From: an uncultured Clostridia bacterium
GTDB taxonomy: Bacteria; Bacillota; Clostridia; Lachnospirales; CAG-274
Reading direction: 5' to 3'
Assembly: GCA_947627425.1 (NCBI GenBank)
Contig: CANQVZ010000003.1
Coordinates: 1-64,000 of the forward strand
Length of the DNA: 64,000 nt
This document shows, piece after piece, positions 1-10,002 of this stretch. The translations under genes and the position numbers were made by a program. Below the pieces are notes generated by a model that saw only the letters and a program-made list of their open reading frames with translations, did not search any database and had not been told where the DNA came from. Position 1 is the first letter of the stretch. Every line of letters begins with the position of its first letter.

Positions 1-395
1 ACCGGCTGTCATTGCTCACTGGAGCTTTAGACCCATAGCTTTGCGTCCTTGCCTTTCGACAAGTTTGCCCATATATTTAATTGTGCAACAATTAATATGG
101 CATCGAGATCAAAGATAAAGATGAAGGTTTGGGTGCCTAATCGCCAAAAAAAGCATCCAAAAAGCCAATCTCCCACCTTTAATCTAACTTTATTATAGCA
201 TAGTGATAAAGGTATTGCAACATCAATTTTATACAAATTTTAACTTTTTTGAAAGCACGAAATTATGGATTACATACAAAGACAAGGGACGGGGACTGTC
301 CCAAAAATGGTTGTTGTCTGTTCTCTGTTGCGGCTTTGGGGACAGCCCCGCACGCCGGCAATAAAAAAGCCCGCATAAAGCGAGCCTTTTCATAA

Positions 396-1700
396 TTATT
401 TTATCACCTTATATATAAGCGGTTTTTTGTCGGGCTTTTGGTCGGATATCGTTATGCCGCTTTTTATTATCTGCTCCGCCTCGGCGCACATTTCACTGCT
501 TTCGGCGAATATCCTTGCCAATATTTCGCCCTTTGTCACTCTGTCGCCCGCTCTCTTTTTGAGCATTATGCCTGCGCCGTAGTCTATCGCGGCGTCTTTT
601 TTCTGTCTGCCGGCGCCCGTTGCCGCTGCTGCTCTGCCTATGCACAGGGCGTCTATTTCGGATATATAGCCGTCCCTTTCGGATATAACGGCGGATTTGC
701 ATATTCTCTGCGGGAAGAGCGAATAATTGTCTATCACTGCGGGATTGCCGCCCTGGAGCGATATAAGCTCGGCAAATTTATAAAGTCCCTTGCTGTTTTC
801 TATGCTGCGCTTAAGCATCTCTGCCGCCTCGTCGCTGTCCTTTGCTATTCCGCCCATGACGAGCATTTCGGAGCCTATGGCGATGGACACATCTCTGAGT
901 GCTCCGCTCTTGTTGCCCTTGAGCACCTCTATTGCCTCTATTACCTCAAGGCTGTTGCCTATGTTCATTCCGAGGGGTTCGTCCATGTTGGTTATGACGG
1001 CGCACATTTTCTTGCCCAAGCTCCTGCCAAGACTTATCATTTCATTGGCAAGCTCCTCTGCGGAGGCAAGGTCCTTCATGAATGCGCCCTTGCCGCACTT
1101 TATGTCAAGCACTATGCCGTCCGTGCCGCAGGCAAGCTTTTTGCTCATTATGCTGGAGGCTATGAGGGGCATACTGTCCACCGTGCCCGTCACATCTCTT
1201 ATGGCGTAGAGATATTTGTCGGCAGGCGCAAGCTCGTCGCTTTGGCTCATGATCACTATGCCGTGCTTTTTTGCCTGTTCTATGGCTTTTTCCTTTGAAA
1301 TATGTACATTGAAGCCGGGTATCGATTCCAGCTTGTCGAGCGTTCCGCCCGTGTGTCCCAGTCCTCTGCCCGACATCTTCATTATGGGCAGACCGAGAGA
1401 GGCGCAAAGGGGCGCAACTACGAGCGTGGTGGTGTCCGCCACTCCGCCCGTGCTGTGCTTGTCTGCCTTGAAGCCCTCTATCTCGTCAAGCTCCATTATG
1501 CTGCCGGAGTTTGTCATAGCCCTTGTGAGGTCTGCCGTTTCTCTTTTGTTGAGTGAATTTATGCACATAGCCATGAGCATTGCCGATATCTGATAGTCGG
1601 GCACAACTCCCTTGCACACGCTTTCTATAAAAAAATTTATCTCCTCGGCGCTCAGCTCCTTATTATCTCTCTTTTTTATTATCAAATCTATTATATTCAT
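396..1700 (-). CDS. Pyrimidine-nucleoside (thymidine) phosphorylase
   Basis: Protein MNIIDLIIKKRDNKELSAEEINFFIE...DKHSTGGVADTTTLVVAPLCASLGLPIMKMSGRGLGHTGGTLDKLESIPGF is the classic thymidine/pyrimidine-nucleoside phosphorylase signature. Confidence 0.95.
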   Translation of the reverse strand: MNIIDLIIKKRDNKELSAEEINFFIESVCKGVVPDYQISAMLMAMCINSLNKRETADLTRAMTNSGSIMELDEIEGFKADKHSTGGVADTTTLVVAPLCASLGLPIMKMSGRGLGHTGGTLDKLESIPGFNVHISKEKAIEQAKKHGIVIMSQSDELAPADKYLYAIRDVTGTVDSMPLIASSIMSKKLACGTDGIVLDIKCGKGAFMKDLASAEELANEMISLGRSLGKKMCAVITNMDEPLGMNIGNSLEVIEAIEVLKGNKSGALRDVSIAIGSEMLVMGGIAKDSDEAAEMLKRSIENSKGLYKFAELISLQGGNPAVIDNYSLFPQRICKSAVISERDGYISEIDALCIGRAAAATGAGRQKKDAAIDYGAGIMLKKRAGDRVTKGEILARIFAESSEMCAEAEQIIKSGITISDQKPDKKPLIYKVIK

Positions 1701-1804
1701 TTTTTGGCCCCTTTCCCTAAAATTAACATTTTTCTCTATAATTATAGTATAATCTTGAAAAACAAAAAAATCAATGCTAAAATAAAAACAAGAGGTGATT
1801 TTTT

Positions 1805-2497
1805 ATGAAAGCTTGCGTGATAATAGTTGCGGCGGGAAAGGGCAGGAGAATGAACTCTGCCGTTGCCAAGCAATATATAGAGCTGAAGGGCAGAGAAATA
1901 CTCTCCTACACCGTTGAGACCTTCAACAAAAGCCGTTTTATAAACGAGATAGTGCTTGTGACGGGTGAGGCGGATGTTGAGAGCGTTAAAAACAACATAG
2001 TCAAAAAATACGGCTTTGACAAGGTAAAGGCTGTAGTTTCGGGCGGCAGCGAGAGGCAGTATTCCGTGAATAACGGTCTTAAGCTTGTGAGCGCGGACTG
2101 CGATGTTGTGCTCATACACGATGGCGTGCGGCCATTTGTCGCCGACAAATATATAGAAAGCCTCATAAACACCGCCTATGAGCACGGCGCCTGTGTTCTG
2201 GGCGTGCCCGTAAAGGACACCATAAAGGTGTGCGACAGCGAAAACACGATAGCTTCTACGCCCGAAAGGTCTTCGCTTTGGATAGCCCAGACGCCTCAGT
2301 GCTTCGGATACGAAATAATAAAAAAAGCCTATGACAAGGCTATGCAAGACGGTATATTGGGAACAGACGACAGTATGCTCGCGGAAAGAACGGGCATTAA
2401 AATAAAAATGGTGGAGGGGGATTACAACAACATAAAGATAACCACTCCCGAGGATCTCTATATAGGCGAGAGGATATTGGAGATGTACGGCAAATAA
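1805..2497 (+). CDS. ispD: 2-C-methyl-D-erythritol 4-phosphate cytidylyltransferase
   Basis: AAGKGRRMNSAVAKQYIELKGREIL...LIHDGVRPFV...GVPVKDTIK motifs of IspD. Confidence 0.94.
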   Translation: MKACVIIVAAGKGRRMNSAVAKQYIELKGREILSYTVETFNKSRFINEIVLVTGEADVESVKNNIVKKYGFDKVKAVVSGGSERQYSVNNGLKLVSADCDVVLIHDGVRPFVADKYIESLINTAYEHGACVLGVPVKDTIKVCDSENTIASTPERSSLWIAQTPQCFGYEIIKKAYDKAMQDGILGTDDSMLAERTGIKIKMVEGDYNNIKITTPEDLYIGERILEMYGK

Positions 2498-2524
2498 AGA
2501 ATATAGTAAAGCGGAGCAAAGTTG

Positions 2525-3361
2525 TCATTTGCTCCGCCTTACTATGTCCGTGCCCGCCTTTGCGCCGTCGCATACAGCCTTTGACACCTGCATCAGACCG
2601 CCCGCGCAGTCGCCCACGGCATAAAGTCCGGGTATGCTTGTGAGCATATTTTCGTCCGTTTTGACATATCTGCCGTCCGTAAGCGCTCCCAGCTTTACGG
2701 CTATATCCGCCGCGCCCGCCGTGCCTATCGCCACAAATATACCGCTTATCTCCATGCCTTCTCCGTCCTCAAACACCACTCTTTCAACACCTTCGCCGCC
2801 CTCTATGGCTTTTATTTTTCTGCTGTCGCAGTTTTCATATTCGGGGGCATTTTTGCCGTTTGTAAGAAGTATCACCTCCGACGAGGTTTTTTTCAGAATA
2901 TGCGCCTCGTGCAGGGCATATTCGCCGTTTCCTATCACAGCAACTCTTTTTCCTCTGTAAAAAAATGCATCGCACACGGCGCAGTAGCTCACGCCTCTGC
3001 CCTCAAATTCCTTTAATCCCTTTATATCGGGCGCTTTTCGTGATACGCCGTTTGCAAGCACAAGCACATCCGCGCCAAGCTCGCCCCTGTCGGTCGAAAG
3101 CGTAAAGCACTCGTCATAGCCCGCTCCCGTGACCTCGGCGTCTATCACTTTGCCGCCGAGCCTTTTAAAGCCATCCAGTCCGTTTTTGTAAAGCTCCTCT
3201 CCGCTTATGCCCTCGGCAAAGCCGTAGTAATTGTCTATTTTTTCAGCCTTTAAAAGCGCGCTTTTGTTGTTTGTTATTATTGTGGTATCTATGCCTGCGC
3301 GCAGTGTGTAAAGTCCCGTTGAAACGCCTGCGGGACCTCCTCCGATTATCAGTACCTTCAT
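2525..3361 (-). CDS. NAD(P)/FAD-dependent oxidoreductase, thioredoxin reductase-like
   Basis: GGGPAGVSTGLYTLRAG, CAVCDAFFYRGKRVAVIGNG, GLYAVGDCAGG. Confidence 0.88.
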   Translation of the reverse strand: MKVLIIGGGPAGVSTGLYTLRAGIDTTIITNNKSALLKAEKIDNYYGFAEGISGEELYKNGLDGFKRLGGKVIDAEVTGAGYDECFTLSTDRGELGADVLVLANGVSRKAPDIKGLKEFEGRGVSYCAVCDAFFYRGKRVAVIGNGEYALHEAHILKKTSSEVILLTNGKNAPEYENCDSRKIKAIEGGEGVERVVFEDGEGMEISGIFVAIGTAGAADIAVKLGALTDGRYVKTDENMLTSIPGLYAVGDCAGGLMQVSKAVCDGAKAGTDIVRRSK

Positions 3362-3365
3362 AATT

Positions 3366-4634
3366 TTACCTCCCGAATGTCGTAAATGCGTAGCCCATAT
3401 TTACAGCCTTGTCCGTTATTCTCGGCAAAGCGCCCTGAGCGGAATATGCCCAGAGCCTTTCGCCGTTTTCCGTCTTTATGCTCAGCATATCCTTGTCCAG
3501 CACGGGGTGGAAATAAAGGCTTAGGGTATAGCCGTTTTTGACGCAGTCCTCCATCTTTGCGTATACGGAATCATCCTCCGTGTTGTGTACATAGTCGGCG
3601 GGCGTGGGTATGTAAAACACTCTTTTGCCCGAACACTCCGTATATGTAATGCTGTTTTCAAGCCTCTTGTCGGGGTAGGACTGATATATGGCGTCAAAAT
3701 AATGCTCCGCCAATAAAAGCTGCGTATCGTCTGCGCCGTAGTGCGGAAACTCGAAAAATTCCGCCTTATATCCCAGCCTTTCACAGCATTGTCTTGCCAT
3801 TATCATGCGCCGCTGCTGTTCGTTTTGGTTAAATGGCGTGTCATTGCCCCATTCATAGCCTATACAGCTTTCCTCATTGCCGTATTGATGAGTATAGCCG
3901 TGCAGACCTATGTGTCCGCCGTGCTCCGTCATATAGTCCAGAACATATATGAAATAGGCGTTGTAAAGGCTCGTGTCGGTCGAAATATCGTTCCAATAAT
4001 TCTCCTTGGGGCAGGCGTACACGGGCACCCACGCTATATAGTATTCCTGCTTTCTTGCGTGCATATACTCCGCCATGTATCTCAGCCTTTCGAGCATATC
4101 CACAGTGTATTTGCCCTTACCCGAGGGACGCATACCGTCTGCCGTAATGTCCTCCAGCCTTATATAGGCGCTCTTGGGCGCGGAGGCATAGTAAAGGCTC
4201 TCCCTCGTGTTGAGGCATTTTTCTTTCATTATTGCGCCGGAGCCCTTGCTCAAATCGGGCTTGAAGCAATAGCCGAAGCTGTCCGTAAGGGTATATACGG
4301 ATATATAGGGCTTTCCGCCGTAGATAGTGAGCTTTGGCGCTCTGCCCCCTTCGGGCGAAAGGAATGTGGATCTGCCGTCTATGGTTATCTTGTATATTGT
4401 TCCCGTCTGCCTGACATCTCCGCCCATCAGCTCAACGCTCTCGTCAAGGGGAGCATAAAGCCTGCCGTTTATAAAAATGCTGTCACTGTTTTCGCCCTTG
4501 GGATAGGTCATGCTTACGCCTGCGATTTTTACAGAGGCGCTGTTTTCGGGCGGTGTGTAGGGCATATAGTCCGCCGCCTGTATATTTTGCGCTGTAATAA
4601 GCGCCAAAATCATTGCCAAAATTATTTTTTTCAT
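3366..4634 (-). CDS. Secreted protein with copper-amine-oxidase-N-like (stalk) domain and DUF2334/polysaccharide-deacetylase-like domain
   Basis: Signal peptide; INGRLYAPLDESVELMGGDV stalk-like repeat; LHGYTHQYGNEE and FPHYGADDTQ NodB/DUF2334-like motifs. Confidence 0.65.
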   Translation of the reverse strand: MKKIILAMILALITAQNIQAADYMPYTPPENSASVKIAGVSMTYPKGENSDSIFINGRLYAPLDESVELMGGDVRQTGTIYKITIDGRSTFLSPEGGRAPKLTIYGGKPYISVYTLTDSFGYCFKPDLSKGSGAIMKEKCLNTRESLYYASAPKSAYIRLEDITADGMRPSGKGKYTVDMLERLRYMAEYMHARKQEYYIAWVPVYACPKENYWNDISTDTSLYNAYFIYVLDYMTEHGGHIGLHGYTHQYGNEESCIGYEWGNDTPFNQNEQQRRMIMARQCCERLGYKAEFFEFPHYGADDTQLLLAEHYFDAIYQSYPDKRLENSITYTECSGKRVFYIPTPADYVHNTEDDSVYAKMEDCVKNGYTLSLYFHPVLDKDMLSIKTENGERLWAYSAQGALPRITDKAVNMGYAFTTFGR

Positions 4635-4689
4635 ATTTTTCCCTCTTTTCTACATAGGCAATTATACAACATAGTTGCTTTTTTTTCAA

Positions 4690-5190
4690 TAGGAGATGTT
4701 GTCGAAAAAAGAGGAGTGCCTCTTGACGCCCTTTTCAAAATGTCGGGGCGAACCTGTGGTCGCATAGGCGAGCAGTTTTGCGAAGCAAAACGACCAGCCA
4801 TTGCACGCCCGTCTTTTTTAATAAATTTTATCTTTCTTTTTTAAAAAAATTTTTTATCTTTCTTTTTTTTCGCAAAAAAAAGAAACAAAAAAAGCGTGGG
4901 GTGCTTTCGAGGCACCCCACACCCCTTGACGACCTTTACGCCTCAAAGCTAACGGACTGCTTGAGCTCCGTTGCGTAAAGGGGCTGTTTGGTGCGAGCTA
5001 TCCGCAGCCTGCCCTAAAGGGCAGACAAGCGGCTCGCACGAGCAGACATCCGATATATATCCCCCCTCAGTCGCTTCGCGACAGCTCCCCCGAAAGGGGA
5101 GCCGAGAATTAGGGGTTGACCGTTACCTCTCGGCTCCACCTCTGGGGGAGCTGTCAACTCGTAGAGTTGACTGAGGGGGATATATTTACA
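4690..5190. repeat. Intergenic cluster of palindromic repeats (type B at 4744-4811, perfect hairpin 4896-4920, type A at 5061-5180)
   Basis: GTGGGGTGCTTTCGAGGCACCCCAC hairpin; CAGTTTTGCGAAGCAAAACGACCAGCC; CCCCCCTCAGTCGCTTCGCGACAGCTCCCCC...GGGGGAGCTGTCAACTCGTAGAGTTGACTGAGGGGG. Confidence 0.85.
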
Positions 5191-5241
5191 AAATTCTTTA
5201 CAGCTCCCCCACATTATTTTTCACAATTCCCACTAAAATAC

Positions 5242-5270
5242 TTGACATTGCAGCACATAAGTGTTACTAT
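5242..5270 (+). promoter_or_regulatory. Sigma-A promoter of the iscR-like/nifS/nifU/mnmA operon
   Basis: TTGACA (5242-5247), 17-bp spacer, TACTAT (5265-5270). Confidence 0.8.
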
Positions 5271-5277
5271 ATTAATG

Positions 5278-5294
5278 CCGAGTAAAATACTCGG
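5278..5294. promoter_or_regulatory. Putative Rrf2/IscR-type operator at the transcription start
   Basis: Perfect inverted repeat CCGAGTA-AAA-TACTCGG just downstream of the -10 and upstream of the Rrf2 regulator. Confidence 0.65.
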
Positions 5295-5315
5295 AATAAT
5301 GAGTATAAAAAGAGG

Positions 5316-5726
5316 GTGAAAAGGGTGAAAATATCCACAAGAGGCAGATACGGGCTAAAGGCGATGGTGGATATAGCGGAAAACTGCTCCGAGGGCTGTG
5401 TTTCGCTCAAATCCATTGCGGAGCGCACCAACCTGAGCGAGAGCTATCTGGAGCAGCTCATAGCCTCTCTCAAAAAAGCCGGGCTTGTGAAAAGCACAAG
5501 GGGCGCCAACGGCGGATATACGCTTACAAAGCCGCCCGAGGACATAAGCGTGGGGGACATACTGAGAGTTGTGGAGGGTCCTCTTAAGCTTGTGGAATGC
5601 CTTTCGGACAAGGAAAGCTGCGGCATGGGCGACTGCTCGCTGTGCGCCACAAGAGATGTGTGGGCAAGGCTTAGCGAGAGCGTGAGCGAGGCAGCCGACA
5701 ACATAAGCCTTTCCGAGCTTATTTAA
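5316..5726 (+). CDS. Rrf2 family transcriptional regulator (IscR-like)
   Basis: [18 protein letters not shown]...[31 protein letters not shown] and Cys cluster [16 protein letters not shown]; a GTG at 5325 is an alternative start. Confidence 0.92.
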   Translation: MKRVKISTRGRYGLKAMVDIAENCSEGCVSLKSIAERTNLSESYLEQLIASLKKAGLVKSTRGANGGYTLTKPPEDISVGDILRVVEGPLKLVECLSDKESCGMGDCSLCATRDVWARLSESVSEAADNISLSELI

Positions 5727-5746
5727 TATATAATAAAGGAGCGAAA

Positions 5747-6928
5747 ATGATGGAGTGTTATTTAGACAATGCGGCTACGACCGCCACGAGAGATGAGGTA
5801 ATAGAGGCGATGCTCCCCTATTTTAAGGAGAGCTACGGCAATCCCTCGAGCATATATAAAATTGCGCAGAAGAACAAAAACGCCGTGGAGCACGCAAGGG
5901 AGCAGGTGGCTTCAGCCATAGGCGCAAAGCCCAACGAGATATATTTCACGGCAGGCGGTTCGGAGGCTGACAACTGGGCTATAAAGGGTATAGCCGAGAG
6001 CTATGCCTCAAAGGGCAAACATATAATCACTACGAGCATAGAGCACCACGCAGTGCTCCATACCTGCGAATATCTCGAAACAAAGGGCTACGAGGTGACA
6101 TATCTCCCCGTTGACGAGTACGGCATGGTGTCGTTAGACGAGCTCAAAAAAGCCATAAGGGACGATACCATACTCATAACAATTATGTTTGCAAATAACG
6201 AGATAGGCACCATAGAGCCTATTGCGGAGATAGGCGCCATTGCGCATGAAAAGGGCATCATTTTCCACACGGACGCCGTTCAGGCTGCGGGTCATGTGGC
6301 TATAGATGTGGACGAAATGAATATAGATATGCTCTCCATGAGCGGTCACAAGTTCTACGGACCCAAGGGCATAGGCGCTCTTTACATCAGAAAGGGCATA
6401 AAGCTCAATCCGCTCATACACGGCGGAGCGCAGGAGAGAAGAAGGCGCGCGGGCACGGAGAATGTGCCGGGCATAGTCGGCATGGGTCTTGCGCTTGAGC
6501 TTGCTGTTAAGGAGCTTGACACCGAGGTGCCCAGGCTTACGGCGCTCAGGGATAAGCTCATAAGCTCCATACTCGAGACTGTGCCTTATTCAAGGCTCAA
6601 CGGTCATCCCGTAAAGAGGCTTCCGGGCAACGCCAATATTTCGTTTGAATTTATAGAGGGCGAGAGCATACTTCTTCTTCTGGACTACAAGGGAGTGTGC
6701 GCCTCGAGCGGAAGCGCCTGCACGAGCGGTTCTCTCGATCCGTCGCACGTGCTTCTTGCCATAGGTCTGCCCCACGAGAAGGCTCACGGCTCCGTAAGGC
6801 TCACCATGGGACACTACACCACAGAGGAGCAGATAGACTATGTCATAGCGGAGCTGCCGCCCATAGTAGAGAGATTGAGGCAGATGTCACCGCTTTATGA
6901 GGAATTTATAAAAAATAAAGGAGAATAG
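5747..6928 (+). CDS. nifS: Cysteine desulfurase, NifS type
   Basis: [48 protein letters not shown]. Confidence 0.95.
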   Translation: MMECYLDNAATTATRDEVIEAMLPYFKESYGNPSSIYKIAQKNKNAVEHAREQVASAIGAKPNEIYFTAGGSEADNWAIKGIAESYASKGKHIITTSIEHHAVLHTCEYLETKGYEVTYLPVDEYGMVSLDELKKAIRDDTILITIMFANNEIGTIEPIAEIGAIAHEKGIIFHTDAVQAAGHVAIDVDEMNIDMLSMSGHKFYGPKGIGALYIRKGIKLNPLIHGGAQERRRRAGTENVPGIVGMGLALELAVKELDTEVPRLTALRDKLISSILETVPYSRLNGHPVKRLPGNANISFEFIEGESILLLLDYKGVCASSGSACTSGSLDPSHVLLAIGLPHEKAHGSVRLTMGHYTTEEQIDYVIAELPPIVERLRQMSPLYEEFIKNKGE

Positions 6929-6931
6929 GAT

Positions 6932-7375
6932 ATGCAGTACAGTGAAAAGGTAATGGACCATTTTATGAACCCAAGGAACGTAGGAGAGATAGAGGACGCC
7001 AGCGGTGTAGGCACCGTGGGCAACGCCAAGTGCGGAGATATAATGAAGGTATATCTCAAGATAGAGGACGGCGTTGTGCTTGACGCCAAGTTCAAGACCT
7101 TCGGCTGCGGAGCGGCAGTCGCTACCAGCTCCATGGCAACCGAGATGATAAAGGGCAAAACGATACAGGAGGCAATGGAGATAACCAACAAGGCAGTAAT
7201 GGAGGCTCTTGACGGACTTCCGCCCATAAAGGTGCATTGCTCCTGCCTTGCGGAGGAGGCTCTCCATGCCGCTTTATGGGACTATGCCGAGAAGAACGGC
7301 ATTGTTATAGAGGGACTCAAAAAGCCCGTAAACGACATAAGCGAGCACGAGGAGGTCCCCGAGGAGGACTATTGA
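6932..7375 (+). CDS. nifU: Fe-S cluster assembly scaffold NifU/IscU
   Basis: YSEKVMDHFMNPRNVGEIEDASGVGTVGNAKCGD; FGCGAAVATSSMATEMIKGK; KVHCSCLAEEAL. Confidence 0.95.
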   Translation: MQYSEKVMDHFMNPRNVGEIEDASGVGTVGNAKCGDIMKVYLKIEDGVVLDAKFKTFGCGAAVATSSMATEMIKGKTIQEAMEITNKAVMEALDGLPPIKVHCSCLAEEALHAALWDYAEKNGIVIEGLKKPVNDISEHEEVPEEDY

Positions 7376-7392
7376 TAAAAGGAGTGGCACCG

Positions 7393-8445
7393 GTGACAAA
7401 GGTTGTTGTGGGTATGTCGGGAGGCGTGGATTCCTCCGTTGCCGCCTATCTTCTCAAAAAGCAGGGCTATGATGTCATAGGCGTAACTATGCAGCTCTGG
7501 GACGGCGAGGACACCGAGGGGAACTGCTGCGGACTTTCGGCAGCCGAGGATGCGAGGGCGGTTGCCGCAAGCATAGGCATACCGCATTATGTATTCAATT
7601 TCAAACGTGACTTCAAGGAAAAGGTCATAGACTATTTCATAGAGGAATATTTAAACGCCTCCACGCCCAATCCGTGCATTGCCTGCAACCGCTATATAAA
7701 GTGGGAGTCGCTTCTTTTTAGAGCGCGCGAGATAGGCGCGGAATATATAGCCACGGGGCATTACGCCTCCGTTGTTAAAAACGGCGCGGGCAGGTATACC
7801 ATAAGGCAGGCGGGCGACAAGGACCAGAGCTACGCTCTCTATTCCCTCACGCAGGAACAGCTTGAGCATACGCTCATGCCCAACGGGGAATATACAAAGT
7901 CCGAGATACGCGCCATTGCCTCCGACATAGGTCTTAGGGTGGCGGATAAGCCCGACAGCCAGGATATATGCTTTGTGCCCGATGGAAACTACGGCGAATT
8001 TATAGCCCAAAATACGGATGCGGTCATACCCGAGGGCGATTTTATAGACAGCGCGGGAAATGTGCTCGGCAGACACAGGGGCATAACCAACTACACCATA
8101 GGTCAGCGCAAGGGGCTCGGCATAGCCTTGGGCGTTCCCGCCTATGTCACAGCCATAGACAGGGAAAACAACAGAGTGGTGCTCGGCGGAAACGACGAGC
8201 TTTTTAAGAAAAATGTGCTTGTGAAGGACTTTAATCATATGTCCGTCGAAAAAATAGACGGCTCTGTGCGCTGTCTGGGAAAGCTTAGGTATAATCAGAA
8301 AAAAGCGCCCTGCACCATAAGCTTTAAAGACGGCTTTGTGCAGGCGGTGTTTGATGAAGCCCAGCGCGCAGTAACCCCCGGTCAGGCAGCAGTGTTCTAT
8401 GATGAGAACGACTGCGTGATAGGCGGAGGAGTAATAGTGAAGTGA
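7393..8445 (+). CDS. mnmA: tRNA-specific 2-thiouridylase
   Basis: VVVGMSGGVDSSVAAYLLKKQGYDVIGVTMQLW...NPCIACNRYIKW...DKDQSYAL; GTG start at 7393 preceded by AAAGGAG. Confidence 0.94.
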   Translation: MTKVVVGMSGGVDSSVAAYLLKKQGYDVIGVTMQLWDGEDTEGNCCGLSAAEDARAVAASIGIPHYVFNFKRDFKEKVIDYFIEEYLNASTPNPCIACNRYIKWESLLFRAREIGAEYIATGHYASVVKNGAGRYTIRQAGDKDQSYALYSLTQEQLEHTLMPNGEYTKSEIRAIASDIGLRVADKPDSQDICFVPDGNYGEFIAQNTDAVIPEGDFIDSAGNVLGRHRGITNYTIGQRKGLGIALGVPAYVTAIDRENNRVVLGGNDELFKKNVLVKDFNHMSVEKIDGSVRCLGKLRYNQKKAPCTISFKDGFVQAVFDEAQRAVTPGQAAVFYDENDCVIGGGVIVK

Positions 8446-8449
8446 ATGA

Positions 8450-8477
8450 AAAAACAGCCCGATGGGGGCTGTTTTTT
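8450..8477 (+). terminator. Rho-independent terminator after mnmA
   Basis: AAAAAACAGCCCGATGGGGGCTGTTTTTT. Confidence 0.85.
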
Positions 8478-8487
8478 AGTGGAATTT

Positions 8488-8676
8488 GCAGGGCGATATT
8501 CTCCCGCCCTGCTGAAATGTATGAAGTAGTATATACTCGCCCGTCTTATCGATTTCCCCGCTCACTAAAGTTCAGCATTTTCGGCTTTGCCGAAAACCGC
8601 ACTGCGTGCGACCGATAAATCTTTCGGTGCAATGTTCGCTTAGGAAATGATAATGACGGACTTTTGGTTTTGGACA
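8488..8676. repeat. Dispersed repeat type D, long form
   Basis: GCAGGGCGATATTCTCCCGCCCTGC...CCCGTCTTATCGATTTCCCCGCTCACTAAAG...; reverse complement recurs at 19031-19150 with an internal gap. Confidence 0.8.
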
Positions 8677-8713
8677 AAAGCTAGGCAGAGCCGCTGTCCT
8701 TGCCTGTAGCTCT

Positions 8714-8841
8714 CTCCCCCTCAGTCAACTCTACGAGTTGCCAGCTCCCCCGAAAGGGGAGCCAAGGGATATAGGTCAACCGCAAGCTCTTGGCGCCCCC
8801 ACAGGGGGAGCTGGCAGGCATTAGCCTGCCTGAGGGGGGGG
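8714..8841. repeat. Dispersed palindromic repeat type A (copy 2)
   Basis: CCCCCTCAGTCAACTCTACGAGTTGCCAGCTCCCCC...GGGGGAGCTGGCAGGCATTAGCCTGCCTGAGGGGGG. Confidence 0.85.
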
Positions 8842-9012
8842 AAAAAACGAAATATACTATTTCTTGCGATTCAATAAGTTATAAGTATATTGCAATACAA
8901 TACTTATTTTTCCGGCAAATTTTTCTGTTTTATTTATTTCCCTGCCTGCATCCGGGTCAATTTGCTTTACATATTTTTTATAATCATCCCATGTTCTCAT
9001 TTCTATTCTCCT

Positions 9013-10002
9013 TTACACCAACCCCAACCCTCTGAACACCACTATAATTCCAAAAACTGTAAATATCGACGCGACATTACACCATATCACGAGCTGTCCT
9101 GCGAGCTTGCCGTGGCAGTTCATGCTCTCTGCCATTATTGCGGAGCTTACGGCTACGGGTGAGCCGTAAAACGCTATGAGCGCGGGGAAGTCAGAGCTTC
9201 CGAGGGGTAAAAAGCCCATGTTTGCTATAGCCATTATGAGTGAGAGGCAGAGCGCGGGCGTTATTACAAGCCTCCAGGCAACGCCAAGAGTTATGTCACT
9301 TGCAAGCTCCTTTACGGCGTTCAGCTCGAACTTTCCGCCCTGTACCACGAGTGCAAGGGGCGAAGCCATGAGCCCCACATTTTCTATTGCCTTGTATAAA
9401 AACGGCATATTTTCTTTTATTGTGAAGGGCACAAAGCCTCTGAGCCATACGCACAAGAGCGCGGACACAACTCCTATTATGAGCGGATTTTTGCATATCG
9501 ACTTTGCTATTCCCAGGGGAGAAATGCTCCCCTTTTTGTTGTCGTAGCTGTACACGGAGAGCACTATTACCGCCAGCACATTGAATACCGGTATGCCCAC
9601 GGCGGATATAACGGCTGCCGTGGCGAGAGCCTCGTCCCCGCCTATCGCCCTTGCAAGCGGAAGACCTATTATGGCGTAATTGGAGCGGAATGCACACTGT
9701 ATGAGCACGGCTCTTTTTCCGCTGTCCTTTGTGTAAAAAATGAAAAATACGCCCGCGAGCAGTGCCGAAAATATGACGAGGGCGCAGGCAACGGTTATGA
9801 GCCTCCAGTTTATGTCGCTGAGGGCGTCAATGTTGTATACGCTGTAAAAAAGATATATCGGCAGAGCCGCATTGAACACAAACTTGTTTGCCTGAGAAAA
9901 GAAGCTTTCTCCCAGAAGTCCCGTGCGTTTTATGAGATAGCCAAGGCAAATTATGAGTATAATGGGCATTACCGCATTAAAAGAGAAAAACAATACATTC
10001 AT
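9013..10002 (-). CDS. AEC (auxin efflux carrier) family transporter
   Basis: About ten hydrophobic segments; IILIICLGYLIKRTGLL...FVFNAALPIYLF; FYGSPVAVSSAIMAESM. Confidence 0.85.
   Translation of the reverse strand: MNVLFFSFNAVMPIILIICLGYLIKRTGLLGESFFSQANKFVFNAALPIYLFYSVYNIDALSDINWRLITVACALVIFSALLAGVFFIFYTKDSGKRAVLIQCAFRSNYAIIGLPLARAIGGDEALATAAVISAVGIPVFNVLAVIVLSVYSYDNKKGSISPLGIAKSICKNPLIIGVVSALLCVWLRGFVPFTIKENMPFLYKAIENVGLMASPLALVVQGGKFELNAVKELASDITLGVAWRLVITPALCLSLIMAIANMGFLPLGSSDFPALIAFYGSPVAVSSAIMAESMNCHGKLAGQLVIWCNVASIFTVFGIIVVFRGLGLV

Noticed and set aside
438-1298. 286-aa plus-strand ORF opposite the nucleoside phosphorylase (and the many other long antisense ORFs in the track, e.g. 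3741-4844, 49320-51059, 59328-60824)
   Set aside because: They are shadow ORFs of well-identified genes on the other strand, with Cys/Tyr/His-rich nonsensical composition and no RBS or domain logic.
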